NCBI RefSeq assembly: GCF_019966515.1
Contig: NZ_JAIMIB010000016.1
Span: 1 to 64,000 of the forward strand
Direction of reading: 5' to 3'
DNA from: Roseovarius aestuarii
GTDB lineage: Bacteria; Pseudomonadota; Alphaproteobacteria; Rhodobacterales; Rhodobacteraceae
DNA length: 64,000 nucleotides
Both the position numbers and the translations under genes were made by a program. Positions 1 through 8,705 of this stretch are shown piece after piece; position 1 is the first letter of the stretch, and every line of letters starts with the position of its first letter. Under the pieces are notes generated by a model. That model was not told the DNA's origin and did no database searches. It worked only from the letters and a program-made list of their open reading frames with translations.

Positions 1-566
1 CGGCGCTTGCTTCACAGCAAGTCCGCCGCATAATCAAACCAACCAGATGGGTCAGATGCTCTACCGGCTCAGACCGCCCTAAAGCCCAAAACCTCTGATG
101 ACGGACAACTGCAATGAGTTTCCATAAGACCCGCCAGATCGGCGTTCGCCCGATCTCGGGTGCGGGCAAGCTTACAGTCAGGTTATGGAGACCGCTTCAT
201 CGGCCGACGTCTTCGATCATCGGATCCTTTATGAAGTACTTGCACGATTGCAGGGACGCATATCTTCAAAATTTGAATAAGGAAATCAATTCGAGCCCTC
301 ACCAAATGCAGTATGACAAGCGCAGGTAGCCAGCGCGTTTTCAAATTTGCCGCAATCAAAAGAAAGCTCACAAATAGTCGGTTCTTAATTTCGGGAAGTT
401 CCGTTTTCGGTCAAAATGATGTCATCGAATTGTGTCGCGATGTTTTGAAAGCAGCCATCGGAGTCAACGCAACGAATGCCCGATTTGTCCGCATCTGGTC
501 AGTTTGGGTTTACTTAAGCATGCGCAGGTTTGTCGTTGATCATGCAAGAAGTGAAGGTCAATCGGT
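1..566. other. Left-edge stretch without a recognisable gene
   Basis: Short open frames on the plus strand (114-329 and 313-570) have no recognisable motifs, no convincing ribosome binding site and lower G+C than the genes nearby. No tRNA T-loop or terminator was seen. The stretch is probably intergenic or the degraded remains of a gene. Confidence 0.4.
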
Positions 567-1376
567 CTAAGACCCTTCGGGCAAGTTCATCAGCCAATCC
601 AGCCCTTGACCAACCCATTCGGCGGGGATGGAATGGCCTCGCTCGTGCAAACACAATTCCAGAACACGCCCGCTTTCGCTTTGGTCCCATCGCTTGCAGG
701 TAAGGCGCTGATCACCGCTTTCGACGGCGTGACTTTCGCCGGACACACCGTTTAGCCGCGCAAGAATATCAAAACCCTCGGGGATCGGCATGGAATTGTA
801 GATTCCCACCTTATCGAATGCGACCACACGGTCGGACAATCCGTGGATATGGCGCAGGTTGACCGGGCCGGTTGGACAGGTTTCAGGATTGCTGCGCCAA
901 AATCCGCCGGCGATAGGTGCATAGGCGCGAAAGAGGTCTCCGGTATAACAGGCCACATTCCATACCATCGACGCGCCGCGCGAAAAGCCGGACGCAAGGG
1001 TTTGGTGCTGATCAATCGGCCAGCGATGGCGAACATCTTCTATTACGGCGCGAATATATACCGCCTCATCTCGTCCGCGCTCGGCCCTGTCGTTTCCGAT
1101 TTGCCGCCAGTACCCCGTCTGTGCATAGGGTGCCACGAAGAGCGCGCCGCGGTCCGTCACGCCGCGTACCATTCCCCGGTTGCGAAATGTGCCTTCCGGT
1201 GAGCCGTTCCAGCCATGAAAATAGACCACAAGAGGAAGCGGCGTCTTTCCGTCCCATCCCGCCGGGGCAGCAGCCAAATAGTATCCACCGCGTACCTCGC
1301 ACCGGCTTTCACCGCCGCAGGCCAACGTCGCGGCGGGAAGGATGAGAAGGATCAGAAAGAGAGCAATCAAGTGCAT
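567..1376 (-). CDS. Secreted polyhydroxybutyrate depolymerase/LpqC-like esterase
   Basis: The product is an alpha/beta-hydrolase of 269 residues. The start at 1376 was chosen because the protein then begins with a typical signal peptide: a hydrophobic run over residues 2-18 ending near an Ala/Cys. Residues 49-57 carry the oxyanion-side HG motif (VYFHGW), and GFSRG at residues 130-134 is the nucleophile elbow, so Ser132 is the expected catalytic serine. A His in the ERGHS context near the C-terminus is the likely catalytic histidine. Several cysteines suggest disulfides and export. This arrangement fits the LpqC/PHB-depolymerase-type esterase family (feruloyl esterase, poly-hydroxyalkanoate and short ester hydrolysis). 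The actual substrate cannot be told from sequence. A longer frame from 1433 would bury the signal peptide and is less likely. Confidence 0.8.
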   Translation of the reverse strand: MHLIALFLILLILPAATLACGGESRCEVRGGYYLAAAPAGWDGKTPLPLVVYFHGWNGSPEGTFRNRGMVRGVTDRGALFVAPYAQTGYWRQIGNDRAERGRDEAVYIRAVIEDVRHRWPIDQHQTLASGFSRGASMVWNVACYTGDLFRAYAPIAGGFWRSNPETCPTGPVNLRHIHGLSDRVVAFDKVGIYNSMPIPEGFDILARLNGVSGESHAVESGDQRLTCKRWDQSESGRVLELCLHERGHSIPAEWVGQGLDWLMNLPEGS

Positions 1377-1706
1377 CTGTACGCCCCAGTCGTAACATGA
1401 GCCAACGATTTGCATTTGATCGGGTGGCTGCAAAGCAAATATTCGTGAAGCGTGCCAACACTCATGTGATAACTTGACTGATTTTGGCGCAGGTTACTTA
1501 GGTTTTCTGACAACCTTTCGACAAGACGCATATTTTTTCCTTCGCCGCGGCCCTGCGATCAGGCAATCACGCGGTTTTGCCGTTTTACCGACATCGCCTT
1601 GCCATGTTTCTGCCGAATTTCAGCCTTATCGTGACCTTTAATCGCGGGCCCGTCAAAGCGGCGGGCCTGCGGGTCGCGTGGGGGCGTGGTCATTTGGGCA
1701 AAAGCG
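1377..1706. other. Divergent intergenic region, esterase / membrane protein
   Basis: About 330 bases lie between the two divergent starts. It should hold both promoters. A T-rich run near 1530-1540 is visible, but no hexamer pair could be assigned with confidence. Confidence 0.4.
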
Positions 1707-2447
1707 ATGAATGGTGCTGCCGAGACAACACATTCGCGGCGCGATGCGCAGAAAAAAGCGGACCAAGCCGCTAACGAAACGGCGGATGCCGGTCAGATTG
1801 AGCCAAGTGCGGATGATCTGATCCGCAAGATGATCGTCGCCGAGAAACGCGAGATCAATCGGGCCGCGTTGCCCGAGTTGGAACCGGTCCATCAGCCGGA
1901 CGCTCCTCAACCCGACCCCAGAGACGGGTTTGTCAAGCACCCGCGAAAGAAGTTTGACTTGATAAAAGCCTTTTCTGCGAAAAAGGCTACGCAGCCCCTC
2001 AAGGTGGCGGCAGATTCGTCATCGGGCCAGACGCCGAAGCAGGTAGCGGCCATTATTGCCAGCGTTCGCGGCTATCGACCCACGCTCAAACATACAGTCT
2101 ATGCCGCGATTGCTGCGGTGTTCTTGGCAAGCCCCTGGGCGATCCCGATCATACTTTTCGTTACATTCTGGGTAGTGCTGATCGCCTATCTTACTCTGGG
2201 GCCCGACCGGGTTGCCGAACTGGTTGTCGCGGGCTGGCAAGCCTTGCATAAGCGACGCCCCGCACTGGCCGAAGTTATCCGGCAACGCGCCGAAATGACG
2301 GCACTGCGTATCGACGGCTTTCTGGACCGCATGCCGGAAAAGTGGCGGGACGGCATTCAGATACCCGACTTTTCCACGAACAAGGGTGCTGCTGATGATC
2401 GCCCTGATCCGTTTGAACGGTTGACGAAAGAGGCGGCGCAAAGCTGA
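1707..2447 (+). CDS. Conserved hypothetical membrane protein upstream of secE
   Basis: The product is about 246 residues and was not recognised as a named family. The N-terminal 110 residues are charged and probably disordered. A strongly hydrophobic stretch at about residues 125-170 could form two closely spaced membrane segments. The C-terminal 70 residues are basic and amphipathic and end in an acidic, soluble tail. The start could be the ATG at 1707 or the GTG at 1686, which has a G-rich stretch just before it. It lies in the same direction as secE, 122 bases upstream, so it may be co-transcribed with the secretion/ribosomal genes. Its function is unknown. Confidence 0.65.
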   Translation: MNGAAETTHSRRDAQKKADQAANETADAGQIEPSADDLIRKMIVAEKREINRAALPELEPVHQPDAPQPDPRDGFVKHPRKKFDLIKAFSAKKATQPLKVAADSSSGQTPKQVAAIIASVRGYRPTLKHTVYAAIAAVFLASPWAIPIILFVTFWVVLIAYLTLGPDRVAELVVAGWQALHKRRPALAEVIRQRAEMTALRIDGFLDRMPEKWRDGIQIPDFSTNKGAADDRPDPFERLTKEAAQS

Positions 2448-2569
2448 AATCCGATGTCAGCTGGTAACAATTCCGGGGCAGGTGCCTGGGTGCGGGCATC
2501 TGCCCTTGAATTTATGCCAAGGCCCACGTATGTCGCGCTTGAGAAGTTTTCTGAGAGAAGTCAGCGCAT

Positions 2570-2767
2570 ATGGCACGCACAAACCCGCTTCAGTTCATTC
2601 AGCAAGTTCGGGCCGAGGTTTCTAAGGTCGTCTGGCCGACACGGCGCGAGGTGCTGCTGACCACGGTCATGGTCTTCATCATGGCGACGCTGACCGCTGT
2701 GTTCTTTGCGCTGGTTGATCTGTTGATCCGCAGCGGGCTGCAGGGCGTGCTTGGCCTGTTCGGATAA
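2570..2767 (+). CDS. secE: Preprotein translocase subunit SecE
   Basis: SecE is the small essential subunit of the SecYEG protein channel in the inner membrane. The 65-residue product is the short single-span form usual in alphaproteobacteria. An amphipathic N-terminal helix leads into the conserved VVWPTRRE motif (residues 20-27), the hinge that packs on SecY, followed by one transmembrane helix over about residues 30-55. A purine-rich ribosome binding site (GAGAGAAG) precedes the ATG. Its position directly before nusG is the classic secE-nusG arrangement. Confidence 0.97.
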   Translation: MARTNPLQFIQQVRAEVSKVVWPTRREVLLTTVMVFIMATLTAVFFALVDLLIRSGLQGVLGLFG

Positions 2768-2786
2768 GGCATCAGAAAATCATTGA

Positions 2787-2819
2787 CCTACCCTTGAAAT
2801 CAAGGGCGAACGGGGGTAG
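2787..2819. other. Nested inverted repeats between secE and nusG
   Basis: CCCTTGA-AA-TCAAGGG (2791-2806) is a perfect 7-bp-arm palindrome. An outer pair, CTACCC (2788-2793) and GGGTAG (2814-2819), partly overlaps it and would form an alternative hairpin. There is no T-tract, so this is not a simple terminator. It may be a leader structure or protein site in front of nusG. Confidence 0.4.
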
Positions 2820-2959
2820 TGCACCGCTATCTTAGAGACATGGCGCGCCGCGATTCGAGTTGCGCGCCGATTTTTTGTTTCGGAAGCTCAGGTTGCAAAT
2901 ACCTGAAAGATCAACAAACGCAGGTCGATCGACCCGCAATAACGAGGACAAGGTGCGGA

Positions 2960-3493
2960 ATGGCAAAGCGGTGGTACTCGGTTAGTGTTCTCTCGAATTT
3001 CGAGAAGAAGATCGCCGAGCAGATCAGAACATCCGTCGTTGAAAACGGTCTCGAGGATGAGATCGAAGAGGTGCTTGTTCCTACCGAAGAGGTGATCGAA
3101 ATCCGCCGTGGCAAGAAGGTGACCGCCGAGCGCCGCTTTATGCCCGGTTATGTGCTGGTGCGGATGGAAATGTCGGATCAGGGCTATCACCTGATCAACT
3201 CGATCAACCGCGTCACCGGATTTCTAGGTCCGCAGGGCCGCCCGATGCCGATGCGCGATGCCGAGGTGAATGCGATCCTGAATCGCGTGCAGGAAGGCGA
3301 AGAAGCGCCGCGCACGCTCATCCATTTCGAGGTGGGTGAGAAGGTCAAGGTCAATGACGGCCCGTTCGAGGATTTCGACGGCATGGTCGAGGAAGTGGAT
3401 GACGACAACCAGCGCCTGAAGGTGACGGTGTCGATCTTTGGCCGGGAAACCCCGGTCGAACTGGAATACACGCAGGTCACCAAACAGGCCTGA
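2960..3493 (+). CDS. nusG: Transcription termination/antitermination factor NusG
   Basis: NusG binds RNA polymerase, reduces pausing and couples it to Rho or to the leading ribosome. The 177-residue product starts at ATG 2960, the only start that gives the canonical N-terminus (KRWYSV). A longer in-frame extension from 2819 is not coding. The NGN domain covers about residues 1-115, with the conserved [10 protein letters not shown] stretch near residues 53-62. The KOW domain follows at about residues 125-177 ([11 protein letters not shown]). It is followed after 106 bases by rplK, as in most bacteria. Confidence 0.97.
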   Translation: MAKRWYSVSVLSNFEKKIAEQIRTSVVENGLEDEIEEVLVPTEEVIEIRRGKKVTAERRFMPGYVLVRMEMSDQGYHLINSINRVTGFLGPQGRPMPMRDAEVNAILNRVQEGEEAPRTLIHFEVGEKVKVNDGPFEDFDGMVEEVDDDNQRLKVTVSIFGRETPVELEYTQVTKQA

Positions 3494-3515
3494 CGTGTTC
3501 AATTCGTGGGAGGCG

Positions 3516-3578
3516 GCCGTCACGCGTGACGGCACCGGCACCACGGGCAAACCTGTCCGGCCATCGCGATGGTCCGGA
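3516..3578 (+). promoter_or_regulatory. Two strong hairpins in the nusG-rplK leader
   Basis: A perfect 18-base palindrome, GCCGTCACG-CGTGACGGC, lies at 3516-3533. A second stem at 3556-3578 pairs TCCGGCCATCG with CGATGG-T-CCGGA around a single bulged T. Both sit in the 106-base spacer before rplK. In many bacteria the rplK-rplA mRNA leader is the target for autogenous repression by L1, so these stems are candidates for that site. This is inference; the L1-binding consensus was not tested. Confidence 0.45.
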
Positions 3579-3599
3579 TGCTGTAAAAGGAGAAGGCTT

Positions 3600-4025
3600 A
3601 TGGCCAAGAAGCTCGCAGGCAAGATGAAGCTGCAAGTGCCCGCCGGTCAAGCGAACCCATCCCCGCCGGTCGGTCCGGCACTGGGTCAGCGCGGCATCAA
3701 CATCATGGAATTCTGCAAGGCGTTCAACGCCAAGACGCAGGAAATGGAGCCCGGTGCGCCGTGCCCGACCGTGATCACCTATTATCAGGACAAGTCCTTT
3801 GACATGGACATCAAGACGCCACCTGCGTCTTACTACCTGAAGAAAGCGGCCAAGCTGAAATCGGCAGCCAAACTTCCCGGTCGTGAGACCGTCGGCCACG
3901 TGACCACCAAGCAGGTCAAAGAAATCGCCGAGGCGAAATGGAAAGACCTGAACGCAAACGATGTCGAAGCGGCGATGAAAATCATCCTCGGCTCTGCGCG
4001 TTCCATGGGCATCGAGGTGAAGTAA
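3600..4025 (+). CDS. rplK: 50S ribosomal protein L11
   Basis: L11 builds the GTPase-associated centre on 23S rRNA and is needed for translation-factor binding. The 141-residue product has the normal length. The N-terminal domain contains the proline-rich segment [14 protein letters not shown] (about residues 20-33), and the C-terminal rRNA-binding domain ends in the conserved [10 protein letters not shown] motif. The start at 3600 has an ideal AAAAGGAG ribosome binding site about 8 bases upstream. The stop is one base away from the rplA start, so the two genes are translationally coupled. Confidence 0.98.
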   Translation: MAKKLAGKMKLQVPAGQANPSPPVGPALGQRGINIMEFCKAFNAKTQEMEPGAPCPTVITYYQDKSFDMDIKTPPASYYLKKAAKLKSAAKLPGRETVGHVTTKQVKEIAEAKWKDLNANDVEAAMKIILGSARSMGIEVK

Positions 4026-4026
4026 G

Positions 4027-4725
4027 ATGGCAAAACTAGGAAAACGTACCCGCGCCGCCCGCGAAGCATTTGCAGGCAAAGAGAACGTGACCGTCGAAGA
4101 GGCCGTCGCGCTGATCAAAGGTAATTCGAACGTCAAGTTCGACGAGACCGTCGAGATTGCCATGAACCTGGGCGTTGACGTACGTCACGCAGACCAGATG
4201 GTGCGCGGCGTTGTCGGTCTGCCTAACGGTACTGGTAAGGACGTGCGCGTTGCCGTCTTCGCTCGTGGCCCCAAGGCGGACGAAGCAACTGCGGCTGGCG
4301 CCGATGTTGTTGGCGCAGAGGACCTGATGGAAACCGTGCAGGGCGGCAAGATCGACTTTGATCGCTGCATTGCCACGCCGGACATGATGCCGATCGTCGG
4401 CCGTCTGGGTAAGGTTCTGGGTCCGCGCAACCTGATGCCGAACCCCAAAGTGGGTACTGTCACGATGGATGTGGCTGACGCTGTCAAAGCCGCCAAAGGC
4501 GGCGAAGTACAGTTCAAGGCCGTCAAGGGCGGCATCGTGCACGCCGGTGTTGGCAAAGCGTCATTTGACGAAGCCAAGCTGGTCGAAAACATCCGCGCCT
4601 TCGTGGATGCGGTGGCCAAGGCCAAACCCGCCGGTGCCAAGGGCGCCTACCTCAAGAAAATCTCATTGAGCTCAACCATGGGCCCGGGTGTGAGCGTTTC
4701 GGTAGATAACGCCGCAGGCAACTAG
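4027..4725 (+). CDS. rplA: 50S ribosomal protein L1
   Basis: L1 forms the mobile L1 stalk at the E-site and represses its own operon by binding the mRNA leader. The 232-residue product has normal length. The two-domain L1 signature is seen, including the [21 protein letters not shown] segment at about residues 120-140. It starts one base after rplK ends. Unusually, it is followed by a terminator and a minus-strand gene block instead of rplJ. Confidence 0.98.
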   Translation: MAKLGKRTRAAREAFAGKENVTVEEAVALIKGNSNVKFDETVEIAMNLGVDVRHADQMVRGVVGLPNGTGKDVRVAVFARGPKADEATAAGADVVGAEDLMETVQGGKIDFDRCIATPDMMPIVGRLGKVLGPRNLMPNPKVGTVTMDVADAVKAAKGGEVQFKAVKGGIVHAGVGKASFDEAKLVENIRAFVDAVAKAKPAGAKGAYLKKISLSSTMGPGVSVSVDNAAGN

Positions 4726-4749
4726 AGCCTAGATACTTGACTGATTGAG

Positions 4750-4784
4750 ACCCGGCCCTGACGAAGGGCCGGGTGTTTTCTTTT
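4750..4784 (+). terminator. Rho-independent terminator after rplA
   Basis: The stem ACCCGGCCC / GGGCCGGGT with a short loop (TGACGAA) is followed by GTTTTCTTTT. This is a strong intrinsic terminator that closes the secE-nusG-rplKA transcript. Confidence 0.9.
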
Positions 4785-5087
4785 CGCAAATGTCTCATTT
4801 GAGCCCTTGCAGAAGTTCAAATTCTTCGCTGCGCGCGCTTGCAGCACGAAAATCGCCGCAGGCGCAAAAATTGCCGCGCCGCAGGGCAGCGGGAAGACCG
4901 GTCATTTGGGCGGCTTGCAGAATTCTACGACGGTAAATTCACGCAGCGCGGATAGAACGGCTTTTGCTGCGGAATCTCCAATGACTGCTGATTATGGGAA
5001 AGGCGCCATTCCGATCAAGGCAGCGGTGAACATTCACTATGGCATGCATTGATCTTTTGTTCGACTGTCCGTGACTCTAGGTTGTTG
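4785..5087. other. Intergenic stretch after the rplA terminator
   Basis: Open frames here (for example 4807-5052, plus) have no recognisable domains and no ribosome binding site. This is the convergent junction between the rplA operon and the minus-strand block. Nothing further was seen. Confidence 0.5.
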
Positions 5088-5327
5088 CTACGCATCCCTC
5101 AGGATCGCATAGATCTCGTCCTTGAGTGTCATGCGGCGTTTGCGCAAATCTACCATGACATCGTCACTGACAGGTTCGACATTGGTTTCGCTTCGATGCA
5201 CTTGCCGATTGACGTTATGATACTCGTCGAATCGATGCGCGAAGTGCGGGTCCGACATCTTCAGTTCATGCATCTTTGTGGAATATTCAGGAAACTCTTC
5301 AGCGAGTTCGTGCGGTACGTGGGACAT
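5088..5327 (-). CDS. DUF465/YdcH-family small protein
   Basis: The 79-residue protein has the DUF465 (YdcH) pattern: a charged helical hairpin with a central HxFDEYHxVNRQVHR-like stretch and a C-terminal half rich in Lys/Arg that ends in LKDEIYAIL. YdcH proteins are short cytoplasmic coiled coils of unknown function. The ATG has a good AGGAG site 7 bases upstream. That site lies just past the point where the broken ppk2 frame next to it stops, so the two were joined by a deletion or the genes were once an operon. A second DUF465 gene is at 36962-37186. Confidence 0.8.
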   Translation of the reverse strand: MSHVPHELAEEFPEYSTKMHELKMSDPHFAHRFDEYHNVNRQVHRSETNVEPVSDDVMVDLRKRRMTLKDEIYAILRDA

Positions 5328-5346
5328 GTATGGCTCCTGGTTTTGT

Positions 5347-5700
5347 TTATCGGTTCAGCCGCGGGATTTCGGGTGCAGTGACCCGTGCGGACCGGGGGGT
5401 GAGGTGTTCGGTGAATCTTTTGATCGTGCCGCCTTTGCCAGCCGCGTCCCGCCCTTCGATCAGCAACACAAACTTCTGACCCGTTTCCTGCACCCAATGC
5501 TGGAGCTTCAGAAGCTCGACCTGAAGCGCAGATTTTTGAACCTCATATTCCTTTCGGCCCAGCCTGGTCTCGTAGGCATATACGCCGGTGTCGAAACCTC
5601 TCGCTCTGTCTTTGGCTTCCTTAGGAAGTACAATCTTGCCAGTTTCATTCAACGAAAGGTCACCAGCGTAACCATCTTTCTTTGAGTTACAATTGTTCAT
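5347..5700 (-). pseudogene. Truncated polyphosphate kinase 2 (PPK2), N-terminal part only
   Basis: The frame encodes 117 residues that match the beginning of PPK2: the YAYETRLGRKEYE region, the LLKLQHWVQETGQKFVLLIEG core strand and the Walker A loop GRDAAGKGG (about residues 84-92), followed by IKRFTEHLTPRSARV. Homology ends there. A nine-residue unrelated tail and a stop follow, immediately before the ribosome binding site of the DUF465 gene. PPK2 enzymes normally continue for another 150 or more residues with the Walker B Asp-Arg and lid helices, and none of that is seen in any frame downstream. The gene should therefore be inactive as a kinase. An Fnr-type box lies upstream at 5757-5770, suggesting that the intact gene was under low-oxygen control. 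Confidence 0.8.
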
Positions 5701-5756
5701 TTTTCATCCCGTTCGCGTTGCAACAAATTAGGTATTCTATTCGACATCTGAAGGCC

Positions 5757-5770
5757 TTGATCTGAGTCAA
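5757..5770 (-). promoter_or_regulatory. Fnr-type box upstream of the ppk2 remnant
   Basis: TTGATCTGAGTCAA matches the Fnr/FnrL consensus TTGAT-N4-ATCAA at 9 of 10 positions. A TAGAAT -10 candidate lies at 5739-5734 on the minus strand. With it the box centre is at about -36.5, a few bases closer than the usual -41.5, so either the -10 assignment is wrong or the promoter has drifted. Confidence 0.55.
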
Positions 5771-5921
5771 AAGATCGGGGTTGTGATCGACTATCACGAG
5801 AAGATCGAGACACTATAAATAGCGGATGGTTTCGATAGTTTTAGCCCGTCAGTCTAGAAACCCCGTTGCTTCAAGAGTGACTTTTTACTCAATTGGCTTT
5901 CACTTTCAGAAGATCACAAAG

Positions 5922-6452
5922 TTAAGATAAAATATGAGGATGTGCCGCTTTAGAAAGTTGCATTTCACGCGCTAAATTTTCGACTGGATAGATGCAGGAT
6001 TTATCCACAAAGTCAAAGTCTTCGAGCTTTTCTTTTCGTGCACTTTGATCTCTGGCTCTCATCGCCTCAACACGCAACATCAACCGGTCGTACCAGGTTA
6101 AATTTCGAAAGACTCGGCGGCCGCGAAGTGCGATGTGTTTCATTCTAGAAACCAGTTCCGGAGGCAGGCTATCGCCTAACCATGTGTCAAGATCGGGGTC
6201 AAGCTGCGGGCCTGAGACAGTGACCATTATCACCGGCTTCCCATCGATTGCAGCGAGATTGTCTTTTACCCATTCACCAATCAAGAGTTTGCCGAAAACA
6301 ACAGGGCTGGCAATGACTAGGAAATCATACGCCATCGGGTCGACATTCGAGTTGTTGACGCAGCGCACAGGCAACCCCGAAGCATTGCCAATCCAATTGG
6401 CGTATTGGGCCGTGCTGCCATATTTGCTGATGAAGTAAATCGCGCCTTTCAT
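5922..6452 (-). CDS. Flavodoxin-domain protein (HemG-like)
   Basis: The 176-residue protein begins with a flavodoxin fold: a beta strand and the FMN-phosphate loop KYGSTAQYA at about residues 10-18, then FLVIASPVVFGKL (the aromatic/flavin contact region) and VIMVTVSGPQ. It resembles menaquinone-dependent protoporphyrinogen oxidase (HemG) and other flavodoxin-domain proteins, with a basic C-terminal extension (RDRLMLRVEAMR region) of the kind that can contact membranes or partner enzymes. A redox role under low oxygen is inferred from the Fnr-type promoter at 6505-6546. Codon use is more A+T-rich than in the ribosomal genes around the block. Confidence 0.72.
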   Translation of the reverse strand: MKGAIYFISKYGSTAQYANWIGNASGLPVRCVNNSNVDPMAYDFLVIASPVVFGKLLIGEWVKDNLAAIDGKPVIMVTVSGPQLDPDLDTWLGDSLPPELVSRMKHIALRGRRVFRNLTWYDRLMLRVEAMRARDQSARKEKLEDFDFVDKSCIYPVENLAREMQLSKAAHPHILS

Positions 6453-6504
6453 GTAAAATCATGATCCCTGTTGTGAATAGTTATGACCCCGCTGCGAGTC
6501 TGAA

Positions 6505-6546
6505 ATTCTAACGCAAACCGCGCTTGCTAGGGTTGACACAACTCAA
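6505..6546 (-). promoter_or_regulatory. Class II Fnr-type promoter of the flavodoxin gene
   Basis: The box TTGACACAACTCAA (6533-6546) fits TTGA-N6-TCAA. After a 22-base gap the -10 hexamer TAGAAT (6510-6505 on the minus strand) follows. The implied transcription start is at 6498, which puts the box centre at exactly -41.5, the classic position for Fnr/Crp class II activation. Confidence 0.65.
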
Positions 6547-6595
6547 CGCACAATCCGATCTGGTATGGTAAAATCGCCTGCCGGAAATCTGCGCT

Positions 6596-6841
6596 TCAGA
6601 TTTCTTTCGACAACCATTCGGCCTTTTCAATTTGCGTACGGATCGTTGAGATTTTTTCTTCCAGGCGCCTGCGCTTTTCGGGTTTGGTGGTTTCGCGCAG
6701 TTCTTCTTTGAGTTGCGCTTCTTTGGTGGTGAGCTTTTCTATTGCCTTCTCAATGTGGTGCGACTTGATTTTTGCCGCCTTACCTCCGACCAAGCGTCTT
6801 TGATATTTGTCCAAGCGTTCGACAATGTCTTTAAAGCCCAT
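6596..6841 (-). CDS. Small coiled-coil protein, unknown function
   Basis: The 81-residue product is rich in Lys, Glu and Arg, and residues 15-75 form an almost continuous heptad-like coiled coil. No signal peptide or membrane segment is present. The ATG has an AGAGGTGA site just upstream. It lies 51 bases behind the Na/Pi cotransporter on the same strand and may be the last gene of the PiT-Na/Pi operon. It was not recognised as a named family. Confidence 0.6.
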   Translation of the reverse strand: MGFKDIVERLDKYQRRLVGGKAAKIKSHHIEKAIEKLTTKEAQLKEELRETTKPEKRRRLEEKISTIRTQIEKAEWLSKEI

Positions 6842-6892
6842 CTGTCACCTCTTTATGCGCGCCGAGAAGTTTAATACCGCCTTGCAACGGCA

Positions 6893-8704
6893 TCATGACG
6901 TCGTCTCAACTGTTTCGATATCGTCTTCATCAGCGGCCAAGATATGTTCGATCTCGGCCATTGGTCCTTGCTGCTCAGAGTAAAGAAAGCGGGTTGCATC
7001 AATGATGTCCTTCATCGCGCGATAGCCGTAGGCGGCGTCATTGAGAAACGACGTGGCCTGTGGCCCGGTCAGCGCCCCCTTGATCATCAGCTTCTCGACA
7101 TAGTCACCAAGTTCGGCCTTCACCTTCTTGGCGCGCAGGCGTTCTTCCTCCAGCCAGAGGCTGCTGCGCATCTCGGGGTCCGCATCCGCCATTTTTTTAG
7201 CCTCGACGATCATGCGCGCCAATTCCGTCCGAACACGGTTGTAAAGCCGGGTGATCTCACCCTGATCTGTTTTGGTAAAGCGAGACATGTTGGCGCGCAG
7301 ATGTTTGACCTCTTTGACTGCGCGGACCATTTCCTCGGCGGACCTGCGCAACTGGTGCAATGACTGCACCGATGTCTCCTCAAGATCACCGGCAAGCGAT
7401 GTGGTAATAAACTCCAGTATCTCGGAGTAGAGCGCCTTGATCCGCTGTTCATAGCTGGCTTCGACATCGATCTCATAGGGCTTGCGGGACGCAGTGACAT
7501 AGGCTTCGATGTCCTGCGCAGCATAAAGCTCGTGCTGGCGCAGATTAAGCGCGTGCAGGATCAGTTCGATGGCGTTGCTTTGTAGATGCGCGATTTCTTT
7601 TCGAAGCGCCAGTTCGATCGTGGCGGGAAAGCCGGCCACCGCTTCGCTGATGTAATGCGGTTTGGAAACATCAGGCGTGGCGTCGGGAATGGTTCGGATC
7701 AGGAAGGCGATCAGCTTTTGCATCATCGGCACCATCAGGACCACGCCCAGCAGGTTGAAGATGGTGTGGAAGACCGCGAGTTTGAGCGCGTAGTCATCGG
7801 GGCGTATTCCAACACCGTCGCTGATGAAATCAACCGCATCGCGCAAAGGCGAGATTAGGGTCAATGCGACGCCCGCGGTGACCATGTTGAAGATCAGATG
7901 CGCCAGCGCTAGCCGCTTGCCCTGAAAATTCGCAGTCATGGCTCCGATGATGGCGGTGATCGTTGTGCCGATATTCGCACCGATGGCCAGGGCCAGCGCA
8001 TTTTCATAGGAAATCTGCCCGACTGCCAAAGCTGTGATGATCAACACCATGGTGGCATGACTGGATTGCATGACGACTGTCGCTGCTGCCCCGACCAGTG
8101 TATAGACCATCAGCCCCAGAATGCCGGTCATGGCAAAGCGTGTCAGATCAAACTGATCCTTGAACGCCTCGAACCCTTCTTTCATGTGGTGGATTCCCAG
8201 AAACAAAAAACCCAACCCGGCAAGGACATACCCGATACCCCTCAGGTATTTGGATTTCTGAAACACCAGGATGATGCTGATGGCTAGCATCGGCAACGCA
8301 TAGGCCGATATTTTGACCTTGAGGCCAAATCCGGCAACCAGCCAGGCACCGGTGGTGGTGCCGATGTTGGCACCGAATATGATCCCGACACCTGCGGCCA
8401 GAGAGATCAGACCGGCACTGAGGAACGAAATGGCTATGACCGACACAAGTGACGAAGACTGCATGATTGTCGTGCTCAGCACTCCGAAGCTGAGGGATTT
8501 GAAAGTCGACCCTGTGGCGCGTTCGAGCAGCTTTTCGAGAAAGCCGCCGCTGAACTGATTGAACCCGTCTTCGAGCATCAACATCCCGAATAGGAAAATC
8601 GCGACCCCGGCAGCGATTTCCTGAAAATCCGGGCTGATCCAGAAGCCAAAGACCAGAATGCCCAGGATGACCGGCAGCAGTGTTCTTTTGAATATGCTTT
8701 TCAT
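6893..8704 (-). CDS. Na+/phosphate cotransporter with PhoU-like domain
   Basis: The 603-residue protein has the two-repeat Na/Pi-cotransporter core. Each repeat carries the QSS signature (TIMQSSSLVSV near residue 80 and VVMQSSHATMV near residue 210), within about eight to nine membrane segments over residues 1-340. From about residue 350 to 580 a soluble helical region resembles PhoU, as in the YjbB/NptA family, which moves inorganic phosphate across the inner membrane. It lies one base downstream of the PiT gene, so the two phosphate transporters are co-transcribed. Family members may export or import phosphate; the direction is not determined by the sequence. Confidence 0.88.
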   Translation of the reverse strand: MKSIFKRTLLPVILGILVFGFWISPDFQEIAAGVAIFLFGMLMLEDGFNQFSGGFLEKLLERATGSTFKSLSFGVLSTTIMQSSSLVSVIAISFLSAGLISLAAGVGIIFGANIGTTTGAWLVAGFGLKVKISAYALPMLAISIILVFQKSKYLRGIGYVLAGLGFLFLGIHHMKEGFEAFKDQFDLTRFAMTGILGLMVYTLVGAAATVVMQSSHATMVLIITALAVGQISYENALALAIGANIGTTITAIIGAMTANFQGKRLALAHLIFNMVTAGVALTLISPLRDAVDFISDGVGIRPDDYALKLAVFHTIFNLLGVVLMVPMMQKLIAFLIRTIPDATPDVSKPHYISEAVAGFPATIELALRKEIAHLQSNAIELILHALNLRQHELYAAQDIEAYVTASRKPYEIDVEASYEQRIKALYSEILEFITTSLAGDLEETSVQSLHQLRRSAEEMVRAVKEVKHLRANMSRFTKTDQGEITRLYNRVRTELARMIVEAKKMADADPEMRSSLWLEEERLRAKKVKAELGDYVEKLMIKGALTGPQATSFLNDAAYGYRAMKDIIDATRFLYSEQQGPMAEIEHILAADEDDIETVETTS

Positions 8705-8705
8705 G

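Noticed and set aside
313-570. A short plus-strand frame at the left edge
   Set aside because: No motif, no ribosome binding site and A+T-rich codon use; not reported as a gene.
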